In this document: one piece after another, positions 1 through 12,124 of the stretch
Layout: every line of letters starts with the position of its first letter
Position numbering within the stretch: the stretch's first letter is position 1
NCBI GenBank assembly: GCA_029379385.1
Contig: CM055617.1
Location: 9,486,001 to 9,550,000 of the forward strand
Direction of reading: 5' to 3'
DNA from: Quillaja saponaria
Taxonomy: Eukaryota > Streptophyta > Magnoliopsida > Fabales > Quillajaceae
Length of the DNA: 64,000 nt
Translations under genes and position numbers: made by a program
The notes under the pieces: model-generated
Told to the model about the DNA's origin: nothing
Seen by the model: the letters and a program-made list of their open reading frames with translations, nothing else
The model's database searches: none

Positions 1-1
1 A

Positions 2-382
2 TTCTTTACACCTGAGCTCAAGCAATCCAATGGCAAGAACAACAACAACAAAGGTAATGGTGGTAACAACGAAGGTGGTGCTGGCGGCTTCTTCGGGCCT
101 GGAGGCGGGTTTGGAATACCCGGATTTGATAATGGGTTTGGCAATGGCATAGGAGGAGGTTATGGATTTGGGGATGGAGGTCCAAATGGAGGGTACTCTA
201 AAGGTGGTGTAATAAGATCTACAGTTGTGTGCAAAGAGAAAGGCCCTTGTTACCAGAAGAAGCTGACTTGTCCAGCCAAGTGCTTCACCTCCTTTAGCCG
301 GTCAGGCAAGGGCTATGGTTCCGGTGGTGGTGGAGGTGGCTGCACCATGGATTGCAAGAAGAAATGTATTGCTTATTGTTGA
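2..382 (+). CDS. Glycine-rich secreted protein with C-terminal cysteine motif (3' part only)
   Basis: The reading frame is open from base 2 to the TGA at 380-382, giving the last 126 residues; the start lies outside the window. The visible protein has an Asn/Lys stretch, a Gly/Phe-rich region of about 45 residues (GGFFGPGGGFGIPGF and similar), then a conserved Cys-rich tail: VVCKEKGPCYQKKLTCPAKC, a Gly6 run, and CTMDCKKKCIAYC at the end. The eight cysteines of the tail and the Gly-rich body match plant glycine-rich cell-wall proteins of the kind ending in CKKKCIAYC. Secretion to the wall is inferred from the family, since the signal peptide is not in view. The following 3' flank (383 to about 900) is AT-rich and shows no further coding signal. 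Confidence 0.8.
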   Translation, partial: FFTPELKQSNGKNNNNKGNGGNNEGGAGGFFGPGGGFGIPGFDNGFGNGIGGGYGFGDGGPNGGYSKGGVIRSTVVCKEKGPCYQKKLTCPAKCFTSFSRSGKGYGSGGGGGGCTMDCKKKCIAYC

Positions 383-1184
383 AAGAGGCAGAGATATATA
401 CTGCCATAGAATATTACATATATGATGTTACATGACTAGTTGGTTTTTGGGCTTGGAGTCTCATTTTCTAGAACTCCATATGGATAGATTAAATAAATTG
501 CCAGAACATCTGTCCAAGTTGGTTTCAATATGCTTTGCTAATCACTTGTATGAACTATGAGGGTGGTGATGAAATTATGAGTATTTGAAGTTTAGTTTTT
601 ATTGTAAGTTGCTTTCACTAACTGTGTTTTCAGAAGATATGTAATCTGAAAATGGAAGTTTCATTGGCAACCATTAAAAGGTATAATATGGGAAGTATTT
701 GTACAACTGCCATCCAAGGTTTGAACCTTCAAGCTTTGTCACTAGTTTCCTTTCCTCAGGTAACAACTTCCTTTCCTAAGAGTTACCTGAAGATAATAAT
801 TTCTACTTTGGTAATTTCAAAGTCCCAAAAGGTTTCATTACCAAAAGATTTTCCTTTCTGGAGGCTGATTTGAGAGGACGAGAAAATGCTTTGCCTGAAA
901 AACGGGAGATTAGGAATGAGAGAATTGTCATTTCAATTTGAGGGCATACATCAATAGCTAGATACAATAAATTCAAATATATGAATGACTACAATTTGTT
1001 TTCTACCAAGCCACTATTAGTCTTACACTGGTACACCACGTTCACAAGTAACACACTAAACAAGTCGCAAAACCGATGTATCTGTAGCCAAACTCATGCT
1101 CAATCACAAGATATTTCTATTTGTAATTTATGGGGCCAGGGCATATACATAAGGTGAATATACTGACTCTCTCCCCTGATTTTA
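383..1184. other. Gap between the glycine-rich gene and the SCAMP gene 3' end
   Basis: The two genes converge here. The left part is probably the 3' UTR of the glycine-rich gene and the right part (about 940-1184) the 3' UTR of the SCAMP gene on the minus strand. A 73-codon frame at 652-873 has no recognisable protein character. I see nothing else. Confidence 0.5.
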
Positions 1185-4100
1185 TCACAGTGCAGCCCTC
1201 ACTGCTCCTCTTGCGACCTCCTGCTTCATCTCAGCAGCTCTACCACTTCCGCGAAAGTACATATATACTTGCTGCAAGCACGGCATAACCAACATACAAG
1301 AAGCCAATAAGTGGGAGAATAGATACATACTCAGAGCTAGGTGTTTACTTCTGAGATTCTATGGCAACCGTAAGTATGATCATAACACCTCCCCCCTCCC
1401 CCAAATAAAAGAAGAATCGTAATCCATACCTGAATAACCCAGATGCTGAGTAATGATTCAAGGCAGAATAATGCAAATCCAATGAAGTAGAAAATCTACA
1501 TAGAAAAGAATAATCAAGCATTGAGCAACATATTTACCGTGGATCCCTTTGAATTTCATAACAAGTATTCTTAATCTTACCCCAACCAAAGCATGATCCC
1601 CAACAACATCTACAGCAGGGAGAATGCCTCTGTTCCAAAGGGTAAGCAGCACAAAAGCATTAGCATGAAAGAACAACAATTCAAATCTTCTGCACATACA
1701 GAATATTCATATGAAAACTATGATTACTCCCTACACCATCATTCAACAGATATAATAACTCAAGTTCTCCTAAGTATTCACCAAAACAAAAATGAAACCA
1801 ATATTTATATGACATACCATCCTTTTCATTATTTCAAAAAAAAAAAATTAATATAACTAGGCATAAGGGGAATGAAGACTCAATATCCACACGTCAAGGC
1901 CACTGAAACAATTAAGTCCTATAAGGGTGGTAGCAAGGAGATGTTACAATTAATCTCTCCTGGTCATCTACCTTTTTACTTTCTTTCTCACTTATTAATA
2001 TCTTCTTTTTCTAAAAAAATTAGAAACAGAGAAGAGGTTACAATTGATAGAACATACGTTAGAGATTTCCCTTTGAAAACTATTGGAGGAGCAACAGCAG
2101 CAAAGATGCAAAACCCTATATGAAGCTGTAAGAAGGAAAAGAAGAAAATAGAAAATTAGGTTTCTTTTCTCTACTGAAACAATAGATCACATTCCTTTAA
2201 TTTAGTAGCTTACCAGATAAAACAAGAAAAATCGTCCAAATTTCAGAGCACTTTCCTTCCTGCAGAGAGAGAGAGAGAGAGACCAACAAAAGCATGAATT
2301 TGAAATTAACAGTATACTTATCAGAAAAGTCAGTTAGCAATAACTGAAAATATACAAATGCAGTATTAATTCTCTTTTCTCATTGCCAAATCGGTTTATG
2401 CCTAACAACATAGAAGCAGTATATCTGTTGAGACAAGAGAAGATTCCATCAATAAGCTTTATGAGGAAACATCCAAATGTCTGGCATTTTTGTTTGTTTA
2501 ACTCACTACTACATGAATAGATTTAAGCAGAAGCCAAGAGATATGAGGGAGACTCCATATGCAGGAAAAAATGAACGTTCTTCTCTACTTCAATTGCAAA
2601 AAAAAATAATAATAATAAATAAATAAATAAAAGATCATGAGGTTGGCCACAAAGTAATCTCCAGACAAGACTTATGAAGCCATCCCAATAGATGAAATGA
2701 GTTGAAATCAGTCCAGTTCGATTGTGTTATGGCAGGTTGTTGTCATCTGATGAGCTTCACATGCCAAGTTTGCATAGCCGCCCAATCAGATTAATTTTGT
2801 GTTATATCACGCACTATATTTGACAATGTGGTGTCTGCTCCTACTAGAGCATAATTCTCCTTGTTGCTTCCTTAAAGTCTCACAAAGCTTCATGACAGTT
2901 TTTTTGTATGAATGATAGATTTAGAGAATCAAAAGGAATTATATACCTAAAAACACGATATAGGGGGCGGTACCACAACACATAGGCTCCAGGAACCCCT
3001 GCAATGAAGTAGATAACAGCAAGGAACCAGATTTTTACACCTACAACCAAAAGAGGAGAGCATCCAGATGCAGAGAAATTAAAACATTAGTTCGATGATA
3101 AAAACTGTCACTTAGCCAAGAAAGATGCTTAGTTTATATCTAACTGACCTTCACCCTTGATCCAAGCTGTAGTTACAGCTACTAAGTTCCATAAAAGGCA
3201 CAGTACCAATCCTGCATAATATCAATATGCATCAGTGAATGTGAGCCACCATTCAAAGCTTATATCAATTCTCAGATATAACAAAAGAAAAAAATTGTTG
3301 AGAACACTGAAAAATATATTACAATTTACAGCAATGTCTTGCAAATATAGTTTCCATTTGAAGTTGGCATCTTAGTGAAGCTAAGAACAATTTTAAATCT
3401 TGAATGAGGTATAATACAATTTCTTCTCTATCTAACCACAGGTTTAGTTAAAACAAGCCAGGTTGATGCCACGACATATAAAGGCAATTAATATGTTAAA
3501 TATACTTTTTCACTTACTGTTAAACAGGCCATTGATCCAAATGTAACTTCAAAAATTTTTAGTACGCACTAAGCACATGCTGAAGGCTAGATAAATGAAA
3601 CAGATATTGGACTAAGGTTCATACCTAACAATGTTGTAAACGCAACATATTGCAACTTCTGCAGATGTATCGGAATTTCATTAGCAATATCATGATGGAT
3701 AATTGGAAAAAATGGTGGCCAATTCTTTTCCTCAAGAACAATTCCAGCTGCATCACAAAATGTATAATTCAAATTATAAAAAAATATTGTAGCACAGTGA
3801 AAAAATTGATTGGCTGTCCGCTAACTGTATTAGCTGAAACCATTTTCCTAATCATCATAAGAGAAATTTTTGTCAAGTACTTGATTAGTCCCAAAGAACT
3901 AGTGAATAAAGAGAAATAGTATAATCAGAACGATAAAAATTAAACAACATCAATTTAACTTAAGGTACATGATATGTAACAATGTCAATAAAAAAAAAAG
4001 ATGCAGCTCAGGCAATTGCCAGAACATAGACTACTAATTTAGGACAGAAAGGCACATTATCACTAAAGATCAAAATGGTTTTGGGTCATCTTATATGGGA

Positions 4101-7100
4101 TGTAAACGGTAATATGTAACAATGACAAGGAAAAAAAACAGATGCAGCTCAGGCAATTGCCAGAACATAGACTACTAATTTAGGACAGAAAGGTACATTA
4201 TCACTAAAGATCAAAATGGGTTTGGATCAAGTTATATGGGATGTAAACGGTAAATCAAGTAATAGTCGACCACCTAGAACATATCTAAATTCTCATTCTT
4301 TAATCCAATGACTTGAGGAAATTTTGTTCAGGTTTTTGGCTAGGGAGAAACTACGAAAATATATTTATTTCCATTCTTCACTTAGTATTACATCAAGGAA
4401 CCCTTCTTTAGGCATGTTCTGTCATGGAACAAACCAGACTCTTTGATTGCTGTTGATGCTCATTGGAAACCAAAAGAGGATGGAGTCTAAGTGAATGGAG
4501 CAAAGATAAGGGTGGTCGGCACAAATTTCTGCACTTAGCCTCACCCAAACTAAAAGTCCTTTGACTCACAGCTTCTTAAACCAAGACCGACAACTTAATA
4601 ATATCTCATTGCCGGGTAATTTCTCAAATAACAATCAGGAAAGTGAAATTAGTGAAGAATATCCCAATATAAGTAATCATGGTGAACAAGAATCTACAAC
4701 AACAAAAAAGAAAATGAAAAAAAGAAAAAAAAAAAAGGAGCTTACGGTTTCTGTACTGAGAAAAATCCTCAATTACTTATTGTTTCAATTGAAGCCAAGG
4801 AAAACAGAATGGAGACAGCATCTTTCAAAAGTAAAATAAATAATAGGCAAAATAATAGCGAGTCTTAATGATCTCCAACTTGCCCAAGACTGATAACCTT
4901 AAAATCAATGAAAAATTAATATAGAAGGGGAAATACCTCGTGCAGCAGCTTCTTCTTTCCGTCTTACTTCCTGCATTTCAATAAAAGCCAATTTCAAATC
5001 TAGAATTAGAACTGGTGGAGTCAAACTCCATAGAAATCATAAATAGAACTAACACCTTCGAAGTACTCATAAAAGTAGACAGCAACACCATCTAGAGATG
5101 TTCCCTCTACCACATAGGAGCACGAGGCACTCCTTATCCTATATATGAGAATCTAAAGCCAACATCATGTATCAGGTTGTTTCTTCTGTCAATTTCAGAT
5201 GCCTACCATGTCCAGAATTTCAGGCAGAGAAATTCAAGTAGTAGAAACAGAAAAGTTAATAGACCCACAAAAGACTAATTTAGAGATTATACTACATCAG
5301 TCTTGGTATCAGAGTCAAATATTGATCTTTCTATGCCATAGCAGTATGAAGACCAAGGCTCTCTAGGCTCAACCAAGCCAAGGGATTGCACATTTGAAAA
5401 ATATGCGAACAGCTTACATTAGTAGTGAGAAGCCATGTGCAAAGATCAAGTGGAACCCCAAACAGGGACACCAGCAGGAAGTCTTAGAGGTCAACAACTT
5501 GAAGATAGTTCCATATATTGAAATTTCCCACCAATCTTAATGAAGTTTTGAAGATTGGAATTTCCACCAATATACAATGTGTATCCCAAAAACAAGGTGT
5601 CAACAAGTTAAGAATGACTTTACCTAGCAATGGTGATTAGGAGTGTTCATAACATGTTTGATGAAATTATAAACTCTTTTTATGATAGGCAACTTGTCTT
5701 TGCTGATTGAACACCAAAGCAGTATTTGGGGAAATTCCAAAACAGGGAAAAGTTTTCCTAATCTAAAGGATTCATGAATGCAGCATGCTTAATGAAGATT
5801 TTGGAACAGGAGGTCCTTCAATTGGTATTTTATTGTTATAAAGTAACAAATTACAAATATATTTAGAAGGAATTTGAAGCACACGAACAGATTTGGAAAC
5901 AATAAATGAATTAACATATACAGATTTGATAACAATGTCATGTGATTAGCATATAGTTGTGTAAAAGATGAATTTATGAAAAACTTTAATTTTCAGAGAA
6001 GGCACACCTGCTCTCGCCTTTTTAATTCAGCCTCCTTGGCTTGGAGTTCCTTCTCCTTCTTTTTCAAGTCCTATTTGTAAAACAGATTCAATTGGAAAAT
6101 TATCAACATTAGTCCTTCATGATGAAACCAATTTAAATACGGATGGAAGTCCTCAACAACCTCAAATTTGGTCTTACCGCAGATGTATCAAGGGGTATGT
6201 CAATTGTTGCACCACCATAATTGAAATCAGCAGGCTCTGGAGGAAGAGGTGAAAGCCTTGATTTTGTGGCTGGACCAACACTTCCAGGGTTCTAACATTT
6301 TAGCAATATTACAATGACTGAGATCAAGAAATTACAATAGGCAGATAGAGTGTTTTATATGCTAGGAGGCTAAAGGATAATAAAACATTAAAACCATACT
6401 TGGTAGAGCTGAAAATGTAAGGAATGGAATGAAATCGAAAATTTCGCAGTTTTGCATCTCACTTTCACTCCATTCCTACTTATTTCATCTACTCAAATAA
6501 GGAAAAATGCTTACAAATGAACGAAACAGAGTAAATAAATTCCAAAGGAAAAAATATTTAATAATCATAAGAAATATTAAATTATGTAGAAATTCAAGAA
6601 ACTTTACCATCTCTGAAATATTATATGTATATCCGCATATAGTAACACAATCCAGATAAAGTATGCATATTCTACTTAAGAAATAATAGAAAATGATGAT
6701 ATTAATAATAATAATATTTCAAATTCTGTTGGCCACGTGAGCTGGGACCCTCAGTTCTACCTGCCTGAAAGACACAGTAGTGCCAAACTTTGGGGGCCTT
6801 TAATACTTAAGGATGCAGTGCCACAAGGTAAGAGACGAAAAAAGAATAGGAATACACTAAGATTAAAAAGAAATGTATTACATCTTAGAGCACCACCACC
6901 TATAGCCATCACTAAAAGTTGTCAGGAGCCATTCTATATGAGCATAATCATATATTTATGAATTACTACTTTTTTTAAGTTACAGAAAATGAAGATTTCT
7001 TTCCCTAAAAATTGAAGAGAAAGAGCATCGCTACTTAAATTGACCTCTCACAACATGAATACCTACATATTTCAAGTAGTTAAATAGATAAATCTATTAA

Positions 7101-8589
7101 CACTAAAAAAGAAAACAACGGATTATAAAAGGCATGGCCACAAAAGGGTGATTAAACCAAAAGACGCAATGCAGTCATTAAGAGTGCAACTTTTCTATTT
7201 ATACCTTGACTAGAATATAAAAACAACCATATAGCTTAGTGAAACAAATTTAGAGTGCCATGCTAACACACCATAAATTAAATAAAAACAAGTTGTCAAT
7301 CTCTCGAGAAAAAAACTATGAAAGAGAAAATTGGTTACAACTTTTTTACAAGAGAGGAAGAGATTAGACACTCACAGATGTGAAAAAAGCACCCCCGCTG
7401 TAGTTTGACTGCCCTGATGATTTTCCTCTTACTGCTGGGTCCTGATAGTGCGTAACAATTTAGAGGAATATTACCTCAGCACATGCCAGTTATATATCAA
7501 CACAGGGAAAGAACTTGTAATTAATAATATTTAAGTAAACATACAAACATACATGTAAATCTGTAAGAAAATAAATTATATATAAAAAGCATGTATTTAT
7601 TCTTTAATATAGCTAAGCAGGAAACCTCTTAACTGCATCAAAATATGGAAAGAAATCAATTTGCAAATCCAACAAACTCTACTTGTAACTGAAGTATTTC
7701 ACTCAAAGATTAAGCATCCACATTTTTCCAAAGATGAACATGATTTGGTTGACATCATGGATGACTGGTTACGGAGGGATTGTTTTTTTTTTTGTTATGT
7801 TGCTCCAGCCTCTTTCTCTTTCCTTGTGTCTAATACAAGTTTTCAACCTGGGTGGTTGGTTCAAAGGAACAACCTTTGCAACTTCATGGTATACCCATGA
7901 TTGGAAAGTTCCTATTTGGAAGGCTGCAACTTGAGAAAACTTTAAAATGTAAGCACCTTTTTCCTTAAGTATCCCTCCATACCATAAAACGATGATCCAA
8001 AAGCTAGTGAGTATTTGACCCCAACCACCACACCACGGGAAGACGATGAGACTGAGATAATCGATCTAGCAAAGTTACGAAGTCTAAAGAAGAGAATATG
8101 TATCTTTGACTGTGAGAAGAAATTTAGGCCAATTTCTGTAAAAGACATATCTATAACTATAAGCTTTGCGTATCCTTACCTACTATGTAAAAATCTTTTC
8201 AACGATACCTCCTGCAAGTTTATCGTTTGGAATTAAGGGCAACACTTAAAGAGAAACAATAATTCCTAAAGACAAAACATGAAAATTAACACCCAAATGG
8301 GAAACCAAAAATCTCATTTGAATGGCTACATCAAGCAATTCAACCAATAATCATCTACATAATTCCATAAGAGTACTTACTTATGAACCATATAATTAAC
8401 TACCAACCAAAATCAAGTTCAGTAAAAAAAAAAAAAAAAAACCCAGTTCAAATTCTATTTCAAAAGGTAGCACAGTAAGAAAGAGAGAAGGGAAAAAGAA
8501 CAAGAGTATGAGAATTGTTTCAGAAGGCTTACAGAGAAGGGATTAACTTCCTCTTCATCGAACGGGTTACTATCGTAGCGACCAGCCAT
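1185..8589 (-). CDS. SCAMP: Secretory carrier-associated membrane protein (SCAMP), 13 coding exons, 309 aa
   Basis: SCAMPs are four-span proteins of the trans-Golgi network, plasma membrane and endocytic vesicles. Coding exons, 5' to 3': 8533-8589, 7376-7441, 6178-6291, 6008-6070, 4937-4970, 3625-3747, 3149-3211, 2947-3040, 2214-2259, 2058-2125, 1581-1629, 1430-1495, 1185-1271. All introns are GT..AG and the phases join to one 930-nt frame. The protein starts [19 protein letters not shown] with two NPF endocytic motifs. Residues 80-111 ([20 protein letters not shown]...) form the usual charged coiled coil. The family core [20 protein letters not shown] follows, then four hydrophobic spans (about 144-168, 176-195, 214-236, 258-280) with the conserved loop VLWYRPLYR, and a cytosolic tail [15 protein letters not shown]. 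Length is normal for plant SCAMPs. Odd: Arg214 stands in the FGRFFLFYL segment where I recall Trp in relatives. Confidence 0.95.
3972..4252. repeat. Tandem duplication of about 140 bp in a SCAMP intron
   Basis: Two nearly identical units begin with ATATGTAACAATG at about 3973 and 4113 and run through a shared segment (ATGCAGCTCAGGCAATTGCC) to GGGATGTAAACGGTAA. Only a few substitutions separate them, so the event is fairly recent. It lies wholly in the intron between exons 5 and 6. Confidence 0.85.
6417..6482. repeat. Short hairpin-forming inverted repeat in a SCAMP intron
   Basis: GTAAGGAATGGAATGAAA at the left is mirrored by TTTCACTCCATTCCTAC at the right, and the GAAAATTTCG inside is itself nearly palindromic. 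The arms fit a short MITE remnant or a simple stem-loop. No target duplication was identified. Confidence 0.4.
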
Positions 8590-9500
8590 TGGTGAAGGTC
8601 AAGTCTACCTCTGGGGACCAATTTCAGAATACAAACCAGATAGCACAAGATCTGGGACTACACAAAGATATAATGCAAAGTTTTACACAAGAAACAATTT
8701 CAAAAGGCAGAGATTCACAACTTTTGAAGCTTCTCTTGCAAGTGAACGCACAAGAGAAGAAGAAGAAAAATGAAGGATAGAAACAGAGAACTAGTCTTTG
8801 GTCAGCTTAATACGCCTTACGAAGAAAAGAAAAAGAGACAGCGGGAGAGAGAAGAGAGAAGAGAGAGAGAGAAAAGAAAAAAGAAAAACCAAAACAAAAT
8901 GTGAACAAAATTACTATATTATTTTTACAACCTTTACTATTTTTTAATTGAATAGTTAAAAGGATTGGCTGTTATTCAAATTTTTTAAGGTACAATCATG
9001 GATTAGTTGATATTATAAAATTATAATATTTCTAACCAATGGAGTATTAGAAGGTAGAGGGAAGTATTTGTAGTATTAGTTTAACAAATACACTTTTTTT
9101 TAAAATTATTATTACTCTATAATTTTTTGACTTTTCGACCTAAAAATTTTTAGAGATAGTACTTAGGATTTGATTTTATTACTTCTATTGCAATGGTTAA
9201 AATAAAAGATCTGACAATTTTATTTTTGTTATAATATGTCATGTAATTTTAATGAAGGTGATCATGATTCGCGTAATGTCTAGATAATAGAAGATTCAGC
9301 TCTCAATCCCCACCTTTAGCCCACAAGTTCAACTATGTCGAAAGAGAAATACGAGAAATAGAGCAGTAGCAGCCATGGTACAGTTGGCTTACATTTCAAA
9401 ATTTGAATAAATTGAAAAGACTTTTATTAAATTAAAAATAAGTTATTGTAATCACAGATGGTGACCAGAGCACAAAAGTCTATTTTAATTTTTTTATTAC
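8590..9500. other. SCAMP 5' flank (5' UTR and promoter region) and AT-rich spacer
   Basis: Upstream of the SCAMP ATG the minus strand carries a CT-rich leader (the forward strand shows GAGAGA runs at about 8840-8880), typical of plant 5' UTRs and core promoters. Beyond about 8900 the DNA is AT-rich with no recognised gene. Confidence 0.45.
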
Positions 9501-9529
9501 AAGCCATGATGTTCTTCTAGAAATGTTAA

Positions 9530-10440
9530 GCCCAATTTTTTGGCAAAAGCATGCTTGCCTTTGTGCTCAAATACATTTTGAATTAGCATGGCAGTGTAAC
9601 TCTGATCTCTAGTCTTAATATTGTATCTCATTTGTATTCTCTTAAAAAATAAATAACATGTAGTATTTTAATAATTTTTTTAATAACTTTAACTTAACAC
9701 CGTTAAGTTTTTTTTTTTTTCCTAAAAAATATTTGAAAGAAACCTGCTAGTTAGCCATTCCTCCTTCCCTATCTACTTTTTCACTTTTGCATCTCTCATT
9801 CTGATGGAAAAGGCCAATCTTTGTCATATTTTAGCCCATATGGTGTATGTATATGTTTCAATTTCTTTCTTTCTTTTTTTGTTTTTTAATTTTTTTTAAA
9901 TTTCTTCATACGCTATAATTTTTTAGATAAAAACTCATTTTTTTTTTTCCCTACAAAGCTATACAGCATAATGATTTTCCAATGGTATTTTCCTAAAATC
10001 CTAAAAAAAAAATTAAAAAATTATAGGATATGAAGAAATTAAGAAAAAGAACAAAAAGAAAGAGAAAGAAATTGAAACTGATATATACACTGTATGGGTT
10101 TCAAAGATGACAAAAAATAATTTGTTATACAATAAAAGTAAAGAAAAAAAAAAAAGAAAAAAAGAAGCAAATAAGAAGGAATGGTTTACTGGCAGGTTTA
10201 TTTCTTTTTCTTTTTCATTTTACGTTTCTTTCAATATTTTTTTAGAAAAAAAAAATAACTTAACTATGTTAAGTTAGGGTTAGTGGAAAAATTATTGAAA
10301 TTCTACATGTCATTTTTTATTAAGAAGACAAAAAAAAAAAAAAACACAATATTGGAACAAGAGATATCAGTCCATTAGCATAGTTCACATTATATATGCA
10401 CAAAAGTCACCATTTGTGGGAACTTGGGCTACAAGCAACA
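9530..10440. mobile_element. Long imperfect foldback element (inverted-repeat transposon)
   Basis: The left arm (about 9530-9945) and the right arm (about 9990-10440) are imperfect reverse complements over more than 400 bp. Matching blocks include ACATGTAGTATTTTAATAAT against ATTATTGAAATTCTACATGT, CTTAACACCGTTAAG against CTTAACTATGTTAAG, TTTCAATTTCTTTCTTTC against GAAAGAAATTGAAAC, and ATTTCTTCATACGCTATAAT against ATTATAGGATATGAAGAAAT. The arms meet at a short loop. There is no protein-coding content, so this is a non-autonomous element or a relic. Ends and target duplication could not be fixed because the flanks are AT-rich. Confidence 0.7.
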
Positions 10441-10805
10441 AAAACTCACAAAAGGCTATGTATTAGCTTCTTGTCAACAAGAAATTTAGTTTATTGGCAG
10501 GTTTATTTCTCTTTCTTTCCCATTTTACGTTTCTTTCTATTTTTTTTTTTAAAATAATAATAATAACTTAACTATGTTTAGTTAGGGTTAGTGAAAAAAT
10601 TATTGAGATTGTCATTTTTTATAAAGAAGAAGAAGAAAAAAAAAAAAAAAAAAACACTCAATATTGGAACAAGAGATATCAGTCCATTGGCATAGTTCAC
10701 ATTATATACGCACAAAAGGCACCCTTTGTGGGAACTTGGGCTACAAGCAACAAAAACTCACAAAAGGCTATGTATTAGCTTCTTGTCAACAAGAAATTTA
10801 GTTTA
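10191..10805. repeat. Tandem duplication of about 305 bp covering the right foldback arm
   Basis: Two copies begin with GGCAGGTTTATTTCT at 10191 and 10496. Both run through AACTTAACTATGTT, a poly-A tract, GGAACAAGAGATATCAGTCC and CACAAAAGGCTATGTATTAG to the same end near 10496 and 10805. Identity is very high apart from poly-A length, which points to a late duplication of the outer part of the foldback element's right arm. Confidence 0.85.
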
Positions 10806-10949
10806 TTTACGCGAGTTGGGTTTGATGTTTGACATGTTAGTTAGAAATGTTATTTGGCTACAATTTGTTATTTAAATGATTTTTTAAAAACCAAACCATG
10901 CTTTAAGATTTTTTTTGTTTTCATTTATTATGTAAATATTTACATTAAA

Positions 10950-11400
10950 AGCACGAATGAAATAATTTTAGATGGACAGATAATTCCTATAAATGATGTA
11001 TTTAAGTATTTATGTTTATTTATACAAAAAAAATGATACAATTAAGCATGATGTAAACCATAGAATCAAGACAGGGTGGGTGAAGTGACAAAATGCTTCG
11101 GGAGTTTTATGTAATCTTAAAATTTTGAATAGATTGAAAAAAAAATTTTTATAAGACAGTCGTAAGACCAACTATGCTGTATGGTATCGAATATTGGACA
11201 GTTAAGAAACAGCACTCGCATAAAATAGAAGTAGTCAAAATAAGAATGTTGAGATGTATGATCGGATATATAAGAAATGATAGAATAAAGAATAAGGAAA
11301 TCCATAAAGAGATGGAAGTAGCACTTATCGAAAAGAAAATGAAGAAGAATTGTCTACGTTAATTTGAACATATCCAACATCGACCAATAGATACAATAGT
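10950..11400 (+). pseudogene. Decayed LINE reverse-transcriptase C-terminal fragment
   Basis: Conceptual pieces on the plus strand match the familiar C-terminal part of plant LINE-type reverse transcriptases: ILDGQIIPINDVFKYL near 10960, then LYGIEYWTVKKQH (about 11177), RMLRCMIGYIRND (about 11247), and CLRXFEHIQHRP (about 11350, with a stop). Stops and frameshifts interrupt every part, so it is a dead fragment. No endonuclease or upstream RT motifs are visible. A second fragment of the same kind lies in the receptor-kinase intron near 44.1 kb. Confidence 0.7.
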
Positions 11401-12124
11401 TAAAAAAGATAACTTGGTATAAGTGTTAGGTGTTCGATGTAGCAAAAAGAGATCGAAAACTTACATAAAAGACAACCATCGAGAATGATATAATTGTTCT
11501 AAACATTACTGAAAATGATACCTCTGATCAATGCGAATGAAAAAAAAAATTATATAACCCACCCCAACTAGTTTAGAATTTAAGACTTTAAAATTTTGTT
11601 GAGACAAATATGTAAATATTGGCATCTGCTATGTATGAACATTACTAAACGGGCCCTATATGAACATTCAAGAAAGTTCCGACAAGATTGAACTCACCCC
11701 TTTTAATTAGTGGATTTCATGTACATGCAACAACCAACAAAGTAACCTAGTAAAACGGCAATGTCTGTATACTTTTGTACAACAAACACAAAACACTAAT
11801 GCACTAAAGAAAAATATTTTCTTATCGACTTCAATATTTTGTTGTTCATCATATAGAGGATCATTTTAATATTGAATTAAATTTCATAGACAATATACCA
11901 TGACTGACCTACATTGATGAAAAGGGTAAATGGAGGGAGAGGCTTGGAAAAATTACAAGGGTAAAAAGGAACAAAAAATGTGATTGTTCAAATAATGAAT
12001 TAACTATAGGAACTCACTGAGCACTACACAAACTGACTAGCATGTATATATAAGACCGAGCCTCTCCAGTGAAGTTGCACTAACAACATAATCGACCAGC
12101 TTGGTTAAAGAAACTTAAAATTAA

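Noticed and set aside
4561..4839. 92-codon plus-strand Lys-rich frame in a SCAMP intron
   Set aside because: The Lys run comes from poly-A DNA, it is antisense to a well-supported gene, and it shows no conserved motif.
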